Of a stretch of DNA of 64,000 bases, positions 8,121 through 16,222 are shown in pieces. Below the pieces are notes generated by a model. It saw only the letters and a program-made list of their open reading frames with translations, was not told where the DNA came from and made no database searches. The DNA is from DASSUW01 sp963792385 (GTDB lineage: Bacteria > Actinomycetota > Thermoleophilia > Solirubrobacterales > Solirubrobacteraceae). The stretch spans positions 1,116,001 to 1,180,000 of the forward strand of contig CAWBVZ010000007.1 of NCBI GenBank assembly GCA_963792385.1, read 5' to 3'. Numbering within the stretch: position 1 is the stretch's first letter; each line of letters starts with the position of its first letter. The position numbers and the translations under genes are program-made.

Positions 8121-10630
8121 CACGACCTGATGCGGGCGTTCTCGGGATCGAAGATCGGCGTCGAGCCCACCACCGCAACGGTCACGGGGTACCGCTCGGC
8201 CATGTACTCGACGGCCAGCTCGCCACCCTCGACCGCGTGCTCGGGCGGCAGGTAGGCCATCAGGATGTGCTTGCCGACGGACGGCCCCGCCCCGGCCGAG
8301 GTCACGAACGACCGGCGGCCCTTGCGGTCGACCAGCGGCTCGCCGTCACGGGTCACGACGGGCTCGCGGCCGAGCATGTAGCGCGGCACGCCGGAGGCGG
8401 ACGTGTGGTCGTCGACGGTGAGCGTGCACATGATCGCCGCCGGCTCCTGCTCGCGATGGCGCACGTGCGCCTCTTTGCCGACGAAGTCCTGGTCCTTGAC
8501 CTTCCCCCACGCCATGTCGGCCTCGACGACGTCGTACTCGGCGTCGAGCTCGAAGCCGAACGCCCGATAGCCCTTCTCGATTCGGCCGGTCGTGCCGTAG
8601 ACCCCGATCCCGGCGGGCACGATGCCGTGCGGTTCGCCGGCCTCCCAGATCGCGTCCCAGAGCCGCGCGCCCTGCTCGATCGGCACGTGCAGCTCCCACC
8701 CGAGGTCGCCGACGTAGGAGATCCGGATCGCGAGCACCTGCAGCGAGCCGATCTCGATCGTGCGGCAGCGGGCGAACGGGAAGCCCTCGTGCGACACGTC
8801 ATCGCCGGTGAGGCTGGAAAGGATGTCCCGCGCGCGCGGCCCCCACAGCCCGATCGTCGCCCAGGCCGACGTGAGGTCGGTGACCTGCGCGCTGTCGTCC
8901 GGCACGTGGTCGCGCACCCACTTGAGGTCGGCCATGCCGTGCAGGCCGCCGGTCACCACGCGGAAGTGCTCGTCGCCGAGCCGCAGGATCGTGAGATCGG
9001 AGCGGAAGCCGCCGCTCGGGGTCAGCAGCGGTGTGTACACGGTACGCCCGACCGGCACGTCCATCTGGCGCATCGCGACCTGCTGCACGGTCGCGAGCGC
9101 GCCGGGGCCCGCGACGTCGAAGATGGCGAACGCGCTGAGGTCGAAGATCGCGGCGCGGTCGCGCATCGCGAGGTGCTCGGCGTTGATGATCGGCGACCAC
9201 CAGCGCGAGTCCCACTCCGCCGCCCGGCCGTTGACGCCGTACTCGTCGACCAGCTTCGCGTTCGACTCGTACCAGTGCGGGCGCTCCCATCCGGCCGTCT
9301 CGAAGAACACGGCGCCGAGCGCCTGCTCGCGGGCGTGGAACGGCGGCAGCCGGACGTCGCGATCCGACGCCCACTGCTCGCCGGGATGGACGATCCCGTA
9401 GGTCTTGTTGAAGCCCTCGGCGGCCCGGGCGCGGACGTGCGCGCTCGTCTTCTGGCAGTCGTAGAAGCGCGCGATGTCGGACGACTGGAGGTCGATCTCC
9501 GACTCGCCGGAGGTCATCCACTCCGCGACCGCCCGGCCGACGCCCGGTCCCTCCTTGACCCACACGGCGGCCGCCGACCACAGGCCCTTCACCTCCGGCG
9601 TCTCGCCGAGCAGCGGCAGCCCGTCCGGCGTCAGCGACAGCAGGCCGTTGATCGCGTACTTGATGCCGACGCTCTCGTCGCCGACGATCTCCGGCATCAG
9701 CTCGAGCGCGTGCTCCATCTGGAGCGCGAAGTCGTCCTCGGTGAACGGGAACTCGGTCGGCGACAGCGCCGCCTCCGCGATCGAGGGGATCTCGCTCGGG
9801 TCGTGGAGGATCGGGCGGTGGGCGTACGAGCCGATCTCGAGGCCGGTGCCGTCCTGGCGCTCGTACATGTTCGTGTCCATGTCGCGCACGATCGGGAACT
9901 CGATCCCCTTCTTCGCGCCGGCGAACCGCGGCACGGGGCCGATGTCGATCATCTGGTGGATCGCCGGCGTCAGCGGGATGACGGCGCCGGCCATGCGGGC
10001 GACGAGCGGGCTCCAGACGCCGCAGCAGATCACGACCGTCTCGGCCTCGACGTCGCCGTCGGTGGTCCGGACGCGGCGGACGCGCCCGCGCTCGGTGTCG
10101 ATCGCGGTGACCTCGACGTTCGGGACGACCGTGAGCGCGCCGGAGGCCTGGGCCTCTTCGCGCATCAGCGTGCCGGCGCGCAGCGAGTCCACGACGGCGA
10201 CGCCCTCCGAGTAGAAGCCGCCGACGATCACCGACTCGTCGATGAACGGCACCAACTCCTTGATCTCGGCCGGCGTCACGAGCCGCACGCCCTCGACGCC
10301 CCAGGCCTTCGCCGAGGCCATCCGGCGGCGCAGCTCCTCCATCCGCTCCTCGGTGCGCGCGACCTCGATGCCGCCGGATTGCGTGAAGACGTCCAGCTCC
10401 TTGTACTGGCGCACGCTGTCCATCGTGAGCGCCGTCATCTCGCGCGAGTGGTCGACCGGGAAGATGAAGTTCGACGCGTGGCCGGTCGAGCCGCCGGGGT
10501 TCGGGAGCGGGCCCTTGTCCAGCTGCACGATGTCGGTCCAGCCCTGCCGCGCCAGATGGCAAGCGAGCGAGTTGCCGACGATGCCCGCGCCGATGACGAC
10601 CACACCAGCTGTTCCTGGGAGGCGGCTCAT
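8120..10630 (-). CDS. Dimethylglycine/sarcosine dehydrogenase-type flavoenzyme (DAO-FAO_M-GcvT)
   Basis: An 836-residue enzyme. It has an N-terminal DAO flavin domain (VVVIGAGIVGNSLACHLA), the FAO middle domain, and C-terminal GcvT/aminomethyltransferase-like domains that would bind tetrahydrofolate (from about residue 430). GGSTGHAS holds a histidine at the position that carries covalent FAD in dimethylglycine and sarcosine dehydrogenases. Family members demethylate dimethylglycine or sarcosine and pass electrons to ETF, exactly what is encoded downstream. ATG 10630 is chosen because the GATATATC promoter element lies just upstream, inside the longer open frame. Exact substrate (dimethylglycine, sarcosine or another N-methyl amine) is unresolved. 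Confidence 0.88.
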   Translation of the reverse strand: MSRLPGTAGVVVIGAGIVGNSLACHLARQGWTDIVQLDKGPLPNPGGSTGHASNFIFPVDHSREMTALTMDSVRQYKELDVFTQSGGIEVARTEERMEELRRRMASAKAWGVEGVRLVTPAEIKELVPFIDESVIVGGFYSEGVAVVDSLRAGTLMREEAQASGALTVVPNVEVTAIDTERGRVRRVRTTDGDVEAETVVICCGVWSPLVARMAGAVIPLTPAIHQMIDIGPVPRFAGAKKGIEFPIVRDMDTNMYERQDGTGLEIGSYAHRPILHDPSEIPSIAEAALSPTEFPFTEDDFALQMEHALELMPEIVGDESVGIKYAINGLLSLTPDGLPLLGETPEVKGLWSAAAVWVKEGPGVGRAVAEWMTSGESEIDLQSSDIARFYDCQKTSAHVRARAAEGFNKTYGIVHPGEQWASDRDVRLPPFHAREQALGAVFFETAGWERPHWYESNAKLVDEYGVNGRAAEWDSRWWSPIINAEHLAMRDRAAIFDLSAFAIFDVAGPGALATVQQVAMRQMDVPVGRTVYTPLLTPSGGFRSDLTILRLGDEHFRVVTGGLHGMADLKWVRDHVPDDSAQVTDLTSAWATIGLWGPRARDILSSLTGDDVSHEGFPFARCRTIEIGSLQVLAIRISYVGDLGWELHVPIEQGARLWDAIWEAGEPHGIVPAGIGVYGTTGRIEKGYRAFGFELDAEYDVVEADMAWGKVKDQDFVGKEAHVRHREQEPAAIMCTLTVDDHTSASGVPRYMLGREPVVTRDGEPLVDRKGRRSFVTSAGAGPSVGKHILMAYLPPEHAVEGGELAVEYMAERYPVTVAVVGSTPIFDPENARIRS

Positions 10631-10637
10631 CCGGCGC

Positions 10638-10647
10638 TGATATATCA
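10638..10647. promoter_or_regulatory. TGATATATCA palindrome before dehydrogenase operon
   Basis: A perfect 10-bp AT-rich palindrome 8 bp upstream of the dehydrogenase ATG. It shares GATATATC with 2763-2770. It could serve as a -10 region, an operator, or both. Confidence 0.45.
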
Positions 10648-10657
10648 CATCGGAGGC

Positions 10658-10673
10658 GTGGAGAGAACTCCAC
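10658..10673. promoter_or_regulatory. Inverted repeat GTGGAG-AGAA-CTCCAC
   Basis: A perfect 6+4+6 inverted repeat between the divergent dehydrogenase operon and the S15 peptidase. It could be a regulator site for either gene. Confidence 0.35.
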
Positions 10674-10718
10674 AACCGGCACTTGGCCTGCCTTCTCCAC
10701 CCGGGAATACTGCGGGCC

Positions 10719-13295
10719 ATGCCGACACGCAGCGCGACGTTCGCCGTCGTTTTCGCCCTGGCCATGCTGATGCTGGGCGGGACCGCGTATGCGGCCGATC
10801 CGGCGATCGTGATCGGCCCGGACGGCGCTACCGCGCCTGTGTTCAGCTACGCGAACGCGATCCGCGAGCGCGTGTTCGTCCCCGTGCCCGGCGTCGATCA
10901 GGACCTCGACGGCGTCGTCGACCGGACCGCGGTCGACATCATCCGCCCGGCGGAGTCCGGCGCCGCCATGAAGGTGCCCGCGATCATCGACCCGAGCCCG
11001 TACTACACGACGCTCGGCCGCGGCAACGAGTCGGAGCTGATCGCCGACCTCGACGGCGACGGGCTGAACGACAAGTGGCCGCTGTTCTACGACAACTACT
11101 TCGTCCCGCGCGGTTACGCGGTGATCCTGGCCGACATGGACGGCACGGGTAACTCGACCGGCTGCCCGATGCACGGCGGCCCCGGCGACATCGCCAGCAT
11201 GAAGGTCGTCATCGACTGGCTGAACGGCCGCGCCCCGGCGTTCGACAAGGACGGCAACGCCAAGGTCGCCGACTGGCACAGCGGCAAGGCCGCGATGATC
11301 GGCAAGTCCTATGACGGCACCCTGGCCAACGGCGTCGCCGCAACCGGCGTGTCGGGCCTGACCACGATCGTCCCCGTCTCGGCGATCTCGGATTGGTACG
11401 ACTACTCGCGGATGGGCGGGATCCGCTTCAACACGAACTATCCGGGCAACAGCCTCGCCAACACGGTCACCAACGCCGACCGCCGCACGCTCTGCGAACC
11501 GACGCGCACGGCGATGAACAACGCCGACGGCGACGAGACCGGCGACATCAACGCGTTCTGGACCGAGCGCGACTACAACAAGGACGTCGCGAACGTGAAG
11601 GCCTCGGTGTTCGCGACGCACGGTCTCCAGGACGACAACGTCAGGCCGAACCACCTGAGCAAGTGGTGGGCCGGCCTCGCGGCGAACGGCGTGCCGCGCA
11701 AGCTGTGGCTGACCCGCACCGGGCACATCGACCCGTTCGACTTCCGCCGCACGGCCTGGGTCGGCACCCTGCACCGCTGGTTCGACTACTGGCTCCAGGG
11801 CGTCCCGAACGGGATCATGACCGAGCCGAAGGTGGACATCGAGCACGCGGCCGACACGTGGTCGACCTTCGCCGACTGGCCGCAGCCGGACTCGGTGGAC
11901 ACGAGCGTGTTCCTGCGCGGCACCACGGCCGGCGCCGCCGGCAACCTCGGGCTCAGCTCCGGTGGCGGCACCGACTCGCTCACGTGGACGGATGCGCCGG
12001 GCCAGTCGGAGAACACGATGATCAACAGCCCGACGGGCTCGCAGGCCAACCGGCTCGTGTTCCTCTCCCCCGTGCTCACCCACGACCTCAAGCTGTCCGG
12101 CACGCCGGTGGTCGACCTCCGCGCGTCGCTGAGCAAGACGCAGACCAACCTCGGCGCTCTGCTCGTCGACTACGGCACGGGGACGCAGGTCTCGCGTACC
12201 AGCGACGGCATCCAGACCTCCTCCTCGGCTTCCGACTGCTGGGGCGAGGCGAGCGCGAACGACGACGCGTGCTACTTCCAGGTGTCCAAGCGGCTCACGA
12301 ACGTCGCGTCGTGGCGGCTTACAAAGGGCATCCTCGACTCCTCCAACCGCGACTCACTGCTCACGCCGACGCTGGCGAACATAGGCGAGACGTACCGCTT
12401 CGAGTGGCCGACGCTGCCGGTCGACGTCGTCGTGCCCGCCGGCCACCAGCTCGGCATCATCCTGGTCGCGAACTACTCGCAGTTCAGCTCGGTCAACGGC
12501 ACGACCGCGACCGCGGTCACGATCGACTCGAAGGCCAGCAAGATCAGCCTGCCGATCGTCGGCGGCTACGCGGCCGCCGTCGCCTCCGGCGCGTTCGCGC
12601 CCGAGACCGAGGCGCCGGTGCTGAGCGGCGTGCCGGCCGACATCGCGGTCGACACGACGAGCGCGACCGGCCGGACGGTCACCTATACGCCGCCGACGGC
12701 GACCGACAACGAGGACCCGCACCCGGTCGTCGCGTGCACGCCGCCGTCGGGAGCGGTGTTCGCGGTCGGCACCACGACGGTGACCTGCACGGCGACCGAC
12801 GCGAACGGCAACTCGTCGAGCGCGACGTTCACGGTGCGGGTGACGTGGATCGACGCCGAGCAGGGCGACGTCAGCGGCACGGTGCCCGGCACGCTGGCGC
12901 TGACGGTGGGCGGCCCGGCGACGCTCGGCGCCTTCACGCCCGGCGTCGCGCGGGACTACGCCGCGACGCTGACGGCGAACGTGATCTCGACGGCGGGGGC
13001 CGCGACGCTGAGCGTCGCCGACCCGAGCGCGACGGCGACCGGGCACCTCATGAACGGCACCTTCTCGCTCCCCGCGGCGCTGCTCGTGAGCGGCTCCAGC
13101 CCCGCCGGCGGCAGCTCGGCGTTCGCCCCGGTGGGCAGCGCGAGCAGCCCGACGCAGCTGCTGAGCTATGCGGGCCCGGTCAGCAACGACCCGGTGTCGA
13201 TCGGCTTCAAGCAGTCGATCGCGGCCACCGACGCGCTCCGGACCGGCACGTACAGCAAGACGCTCACGTTCACGCTCTCGACGAGCACGCCGTAG
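10719..13295 (+). CDS. Secreted S15 (CocE/Xaa-Pro dipeptidyl-peptidase) hydrolase with HYR domain
   Basis: An 858-residue exported alpha/beta hydrolase. ATG 10719 begins a classical signal peptide (hydrophobic residues ~7-22, cleavage after AYA). The catalytic Ser197 sits in GKSYDGT, the acid in GLQDDNV (~305) and the His in TGHID (~336). A jelly-roll domain of the X-Pro peptidase C-terminal type follows (SVFLRG onward). Around residues 625-710 there is an HYR domain (FAVGTTTVTCTATDANGNSS), then a Ser/Thr/Ala-rich beta domain to the end. S15 enzymes cleave X-Pro dipeptides or act as acyl esterases. The HYR module suggests surface or matrix association. Confidence 0.87.
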   Translation: MPTRSATFAVVFALAMLMLGGTAYAADPAIVIGPDGATAPVFSYANAIRERVFVPVPGVDQDLDGVVDRTAVDIIRPAESGAAMKVPAIIDPSPYYTTLGRGNESELIADLDGDGLNDKWPLFYDNYFVPRGYAVILADMDGTGNSTGCPMHGGPGDIASMKVVIDWLNGRAPAFDKDGNAKVADWHSGKAAMIGKSYDGTLANGVAATGVSGLTTIVPVSAISDWYDYSRMGGIRFNTNYPGNSLANTVTNADRRTLCEPTRTAMNNADGDETGDINAFWTERDYNKDVANVKASVFATHGLQDDNVRPNHLSKWWAGLAANGVPRKLWLTRTGHIDPFDFRRTAWVGTLHRWFDYWLQGVPNGIMTEPKVDIEHAADTWSTFADWPQPDSVDTSVFLRGTTAGAAGNLGLSSGGGTDSLTWTDAPGQSENTMINSPTGSQANRLVFLSPVLTHDLKLSGTPVVDLRASLSKTQTNLGALLVDYGTGTQVSRTSDGIQTSSSASDCWGEASANDDACYFQVSKRLTNVASWRLTKGILDSSNRDSLLTPTLANIGETYRFEWPTLPVDVVVPAGHQLGIILVANYSQFSSVNGTTATAVTIDSKASKISLPIVGGYAAAVASGAFAPETEAPVLSGVPADIAVDTTSATGRTVTYTPPTATDNEDPHPVVACTPPSGAVFAVGTTTVTCTATDANGNSSSATFTVRVTWIDAEQGDVSGTVPGTLALTVGGPATLGAFTPGVARDYAATLTANVISTAGAATLSVADPSATATGHLMNGTFSLPAALLVSGSSPAGGSSAFAPVGSASSPTQLLSYAGPVSNDPVSIGFKQSIAATDALRTGTYSKTLTFTLSTSTP

Positions 13296-13339
13296 ATCCC
13301 TCATCGCCGCGCGGCTCTGCTACTCCTTCAAGGAGGACC

Positions 13340-15028
13340 GTGGCGATCGACGAGACAACTAAGCAGATCCGCGCCGAGACGTTCCCCGATCTCGGCGACG
13401 AGCTCATGTTCCCGCGCATGTCCGCGAACAAGCTCAAGCGGCTCGCGGAGCTGGGCACGCGGCGCTCGTTTGCGGCCGGGGAGACGCTCTACGAACAGGG
13501 CCAGCGCGACGCCCCGTTCCTGGTCATCGAGAGCGGCAGGGTGCGGCTGCTCGATCGCAAGCCGGGCAAGGACATCTGGATCGCCGAGGCTGACGCCGGG
13601 ACGTTCCTCGGCGACATCGCGACCTTCACCGGCGAGCCGGCGATCGCCGAGTGCATCGCCGACGAGCCGACCGACGTGATCGAGTTCGAGCGCACTGCGC
13701 TGCGCACGATGCTCGCGGCATGGCCCGAACTCGCCGAGCTCATCCTGCGCACGATGATGGCGCGCAGGGAGTGGCACGAGGCGAACGGATTCGGCGTGCT
13801 GCGGCTGATCGCCCCGCGCGGCTCGCGGCGCGCCTTCGAGGTGCGTGATCTGCTCGAACGCAACCTCATCCCGGTGCGGTGGTACGACGTCGACACAGAC
13901 GACGAGAGCGCGGCGATGCTCGACTGGCTGCAGATCCCGCGCGAGGAGACGCCGGTCCTCGTGCGCAAGACGGCCGTGCTGCGCAACCCCTCGGCGGCGC
14001 AGGTCGCGCGCGAGCTGGGCCTGCGCGCGGAGATCGACGGCGAGCGGTTCGACCTGGTCGTGCTGGGTGGCGGCCCCGCCGGGCTCGCGGCCGCCGTGTA
14101 CGGCGGGTCGGAGGGGTTGCGGACGCTCGTGACCGAGGCATGGGCGCCCGGCGGCCAGGCCGGCAGCAGCACCCGGATCGAGAACTACCTCGGCTTCCCC
14201 ACCGGCATCTCGGGCACCGACCTGACCCGCAAGGCGACACTCCAGGCGCGCCGCTTTGACGCGGTGCTGTCGAGCTTCCACCGCGCGGTCGAGCTTGCAC
14301 GCGGTCCCGAGGGGCTGGTGCGCATCGACCTCGACGACGGGCAGCACGCGCTCGCCCGCACGGTGCTCGTCGCCACCGGTGCACGCTGGCGCACGCTCGC
14401 CGCCGACAACGTCGAGCGGTTCACCGGCGCCGGCGTCTATCACGCGGTGATGCCGACGGACGCCGAGCGCTGCCGTGGCGAGGACGTGATCGTGGTCGGT
14501 GGCGGCAACTCGGCCGGCCAGGCGGCGCTGTATCTCTCGCGCGCCGCGCGCAGCGTGCGCGTCGTCATACGCGGCGAGGCCCTGGCCGCGACGATGTCGC
14601 GCTACCTGGTCGATCGGATCGAATCGCGCCCGAACATCGAGCTCGTCACCGGGACCGAGGTCGGTGCCGTCGACGGCAACGGCCGCCTCGAGCACGCGGA
14701 CCTGCGCGGCCGCGCGGACGGGACGCTCGAGCGCGTCGCGGTAACGGCCGTGTTCGTGATGATCGGCGCCGACCCGTGTACCGAGGCCGTGCACTCGATG
14801 CTCGACCTCGACGAGGCGGGCTACATCACGTGCGGCGACGGCGCGGCGGCCTGCCAGGGACCGAATCGCTGGCGAGCGACCGATCGCCAGCCGCACCTGC
14901 TCGAGACGGTCTGGCCCGGCGTCTTCGCGGCGGGCGACGTGCGCGCCGGGTCGACGAAGCGCGTCGCCGGCGCCGTCGGCGACGGCGCCCTGGCGGTCCG
15001 GTTTGCCCATCAAGTGCTGCAGGCCTGA
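13340..15028 (+). CDS. CNMP-binding domain fused to thioredoxin-reductase-like FAD/NAD(P) oxidoreductase
   Basis: A 562-residue fusion, starting at a GTG preceded by a strong AAGGAGG site (13330-13336). Residues ~20-140 form a Crp-like cyclic-nucleotide-binding domain (GTFLGDIATFTGEPA). Residues ~155-230 form a glutaredoxin-like N-terminal domain. From ~235 there is a two-domain pyridine nucleotide-disulphide oxidoreductase fold with VVLGGGPAGLAAAVYG for FAD and VIVVGGGNSAGQAALYLSRAA for NAD(P). Near the end, GVFAAGDVRAGSTKRVA matches the thioredoxin-reductase GD motif. The redox CxxC of true thioredoxin reductase is absent from the NAD(P) domain, so disulphide reduction is doubtful. It may instead be a nucleotide-gated flavin reductase. 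No helix-turn-helix is visible. Confidence 0.85.
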   Translation: MAIDETTKQIRAETFPDLGDELMFPRMSANKLKRLAELGTRRSFAAGETLYEQGQRDAPFLVIESGRVRLLDRKPGKDIWIAEADAGTFLGDIATFTGEPAIAECIADEPTDVIEFERTALRTMLAAWPELAELILRTMMARREWHEANGFGVLRLIAPRGSRRAFEVRDLLERNLIPVRWYDVDTDDESAAMLDWLQIPREETPVLVRKTAVLRNPSAAQVARELGLRAEIDGERFDLVVLGGGPAGLAAAVYGGSEGLRTLVTEAWAPGGQAGSSTRIENYLGFPTGISGTDLTRKATLQARRFDAVLSSFHRAVELARGPEGLVRIDLDDGQHALARTVLVATGARWRTLAADNVERFTGAGVYHAVMPTDAERCRGEDVIVVGGGNSAGQAALYLSRAARSVRVVIRGEALAATMSRYLVDRIESRPNIELVTGTEVGAVDGNGRLEHADLRGRADGTLERVAVTAVFVMIGADPCTEAVHSMLDLDEAGYITCGDGAAACQGPNRWRATDRQPHLLETVWPGVFAAGDVRAGSTKRVAGAVGDGALAVRFAHQVLQA

Positions 15029-15073
15029 CGCAGTACCGCTCAAGACAGCGGCCGGGATGTCGATGCGTGCTGT

Positions 15074-16222
15074 ATGGGTTCCTCGACCTTTCGGGCCGTC
15101 GACACGCGCGCGTCAGCGCTCGTCGCGCTGGCCCGTTCGCTCGATGACGCGACCGGTCGCCTCGCGGCAGGGCGCGCGCTGGACGACGCCAGGCTTGACG
15201 TGGCCGCGCTCCCGGCGAGCGACGACGTGGCGCAGGTCGTTGCCGCCGCGGACCGTCTGCTCGCAGCCGTTCAGCGTTCCCAGGCGTTCGAGGGGGCCGT
15301 CCACGAGCTGTTCGACGCGCTTTCGAGCCACCTGCGTCTCGACTACCTGAGCTGCGAGGCGCTGTATCGAGTGATCGACCACACGCGCGCGAGCGGCGGC
15401 GCGGTGGTGCTGGTCGGCGACGGTCCGCCCGATGTCGTCGCCAGCGTCGAGTTCGAGATCGAGGAGCACCGGCTGGCTGCGGTGATGGCGAGCATCGCGA
15501 CGGGCGCGGGACCGTCCGAGGTCGAAGGACTTCAGGACGATGCGCGGATCGTGGCGGTGCCGTTCGACGGTGACTCCGGTCCGCTCGGAGCGATTCTGCT
15601 CGCGGGCGTCCGCATCGACAGCGAGATGCGCCGGCTGCTTGCGCTGCTGGCGCGCGCGCTCGGCTTCGCGGTCAGCAACGCGCTCGCGCACTCCGCCGCC
15701 GAGGTCCAGGCGGCCACCGACGCGCTCACCGGTTGCCTCAATCGGCGTGCCGGGCTCGAGGGCCTGGCGCAGATGACGCGCGTCGCGACGCACGGCGGCC
15801 CGGCCGTCGGCGTGATGATGCTCGACCTCGACCACTTCAAGGTGATCAACGACCAGCACGGTCACCAGGTCGGAGACGATGTGCTGCGTATGACGGGTGC
15901 CGCCCTCGGCGCCGGAATGCGCGTCAGCGACATCGTGATGCGCTACGGCGGCGAAGAGTTCCTGATCGCGATCGCCGACGTGGACGAGAGCGCCCTGACG
16001 GCGTCGGCGGAGCGCGTCAGCGACCGCATCCGTGGTCTCAGCGTGGCCAGCGGGACCAGCGGCGCCGTGTCCGTGACGCCGAGCGTCGGGATCGCCGTAT
16101 CGACGTCGGCCGACAGCCTCGAATCGCTGATCGCCCGCGCTGACCGCGCGCTGTACGCCGCCAAGGCGGCCGGCCGCAACTGCGTCGTGTTCCAGGATGC
16201 GCTACCAGCGGTCGGGGCGTAG
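15074..16222 (+). CDS. GGDEF-domain diguanylate cyclase with GAF-like sensor
   Basis: A 382-residue protein. Residues ~60-215 look like a GAF-type sensory domain with no recognisable ligand motif. Residues ~220-375 are a GGDEF domain with metal-binding DLDHFKVINDQHGHQVGDDVL and active-site RYGGEEF. The G-G-E-E-F signature is catalytically competent, so it should make cyclic di-GMP. No membrane helix or EAL domain is present. Its 3' end overlaps the convergent copper-amine-oxidase homologue by 21 bp. Confidence 0.88.
   Translation: MGSSTFRAVDTRASALVALARSLDDATGRLAAGRALDDARLDVAALPASDDVAQVVAAADRLLAAVQRSQAFEGAVHELFDALSSHLRLDYLSCEALYRVIDHTRASGGAVVLVGDGPPDVVASVEFEIEEHRLAAVMASIATGAGPSEVEGLQDDARIVAVPFDGDSGPLGAILLAGVRIDSEMRRLLALLARALGFAVSNALAHSAAEVQAATDALTGCLNRRAGLEGLAQMTRVATHGGPAVGVMMLDLDHFKVINDQHGHQVGDDVLRMTGAALGAGMRVSDIVMRYGGEEFLIAIADVDESALTASAERVSDRIRGLSVASGTSGAVSVTPSVGIAVSTSADSLESLIARADRALYAAKAAGRNCVVFQDALPAVGA

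Noticed and set aside
10631..10765. N-terminal extension of the dimethylglycine dehydrogenase-type gene to an upstream start.
   Set aside because: The extension has no family similarity and covers the promoter/operator region; ATG 10630 begins right before the FAD motif.
8237..11152. Plus-strand frame of ~970 codons opposite the dimethylglycine dehydrogenase-type gene.
   Set aside because: Antisense to a full-length enzyme with clear motifs; no domain in the translation.
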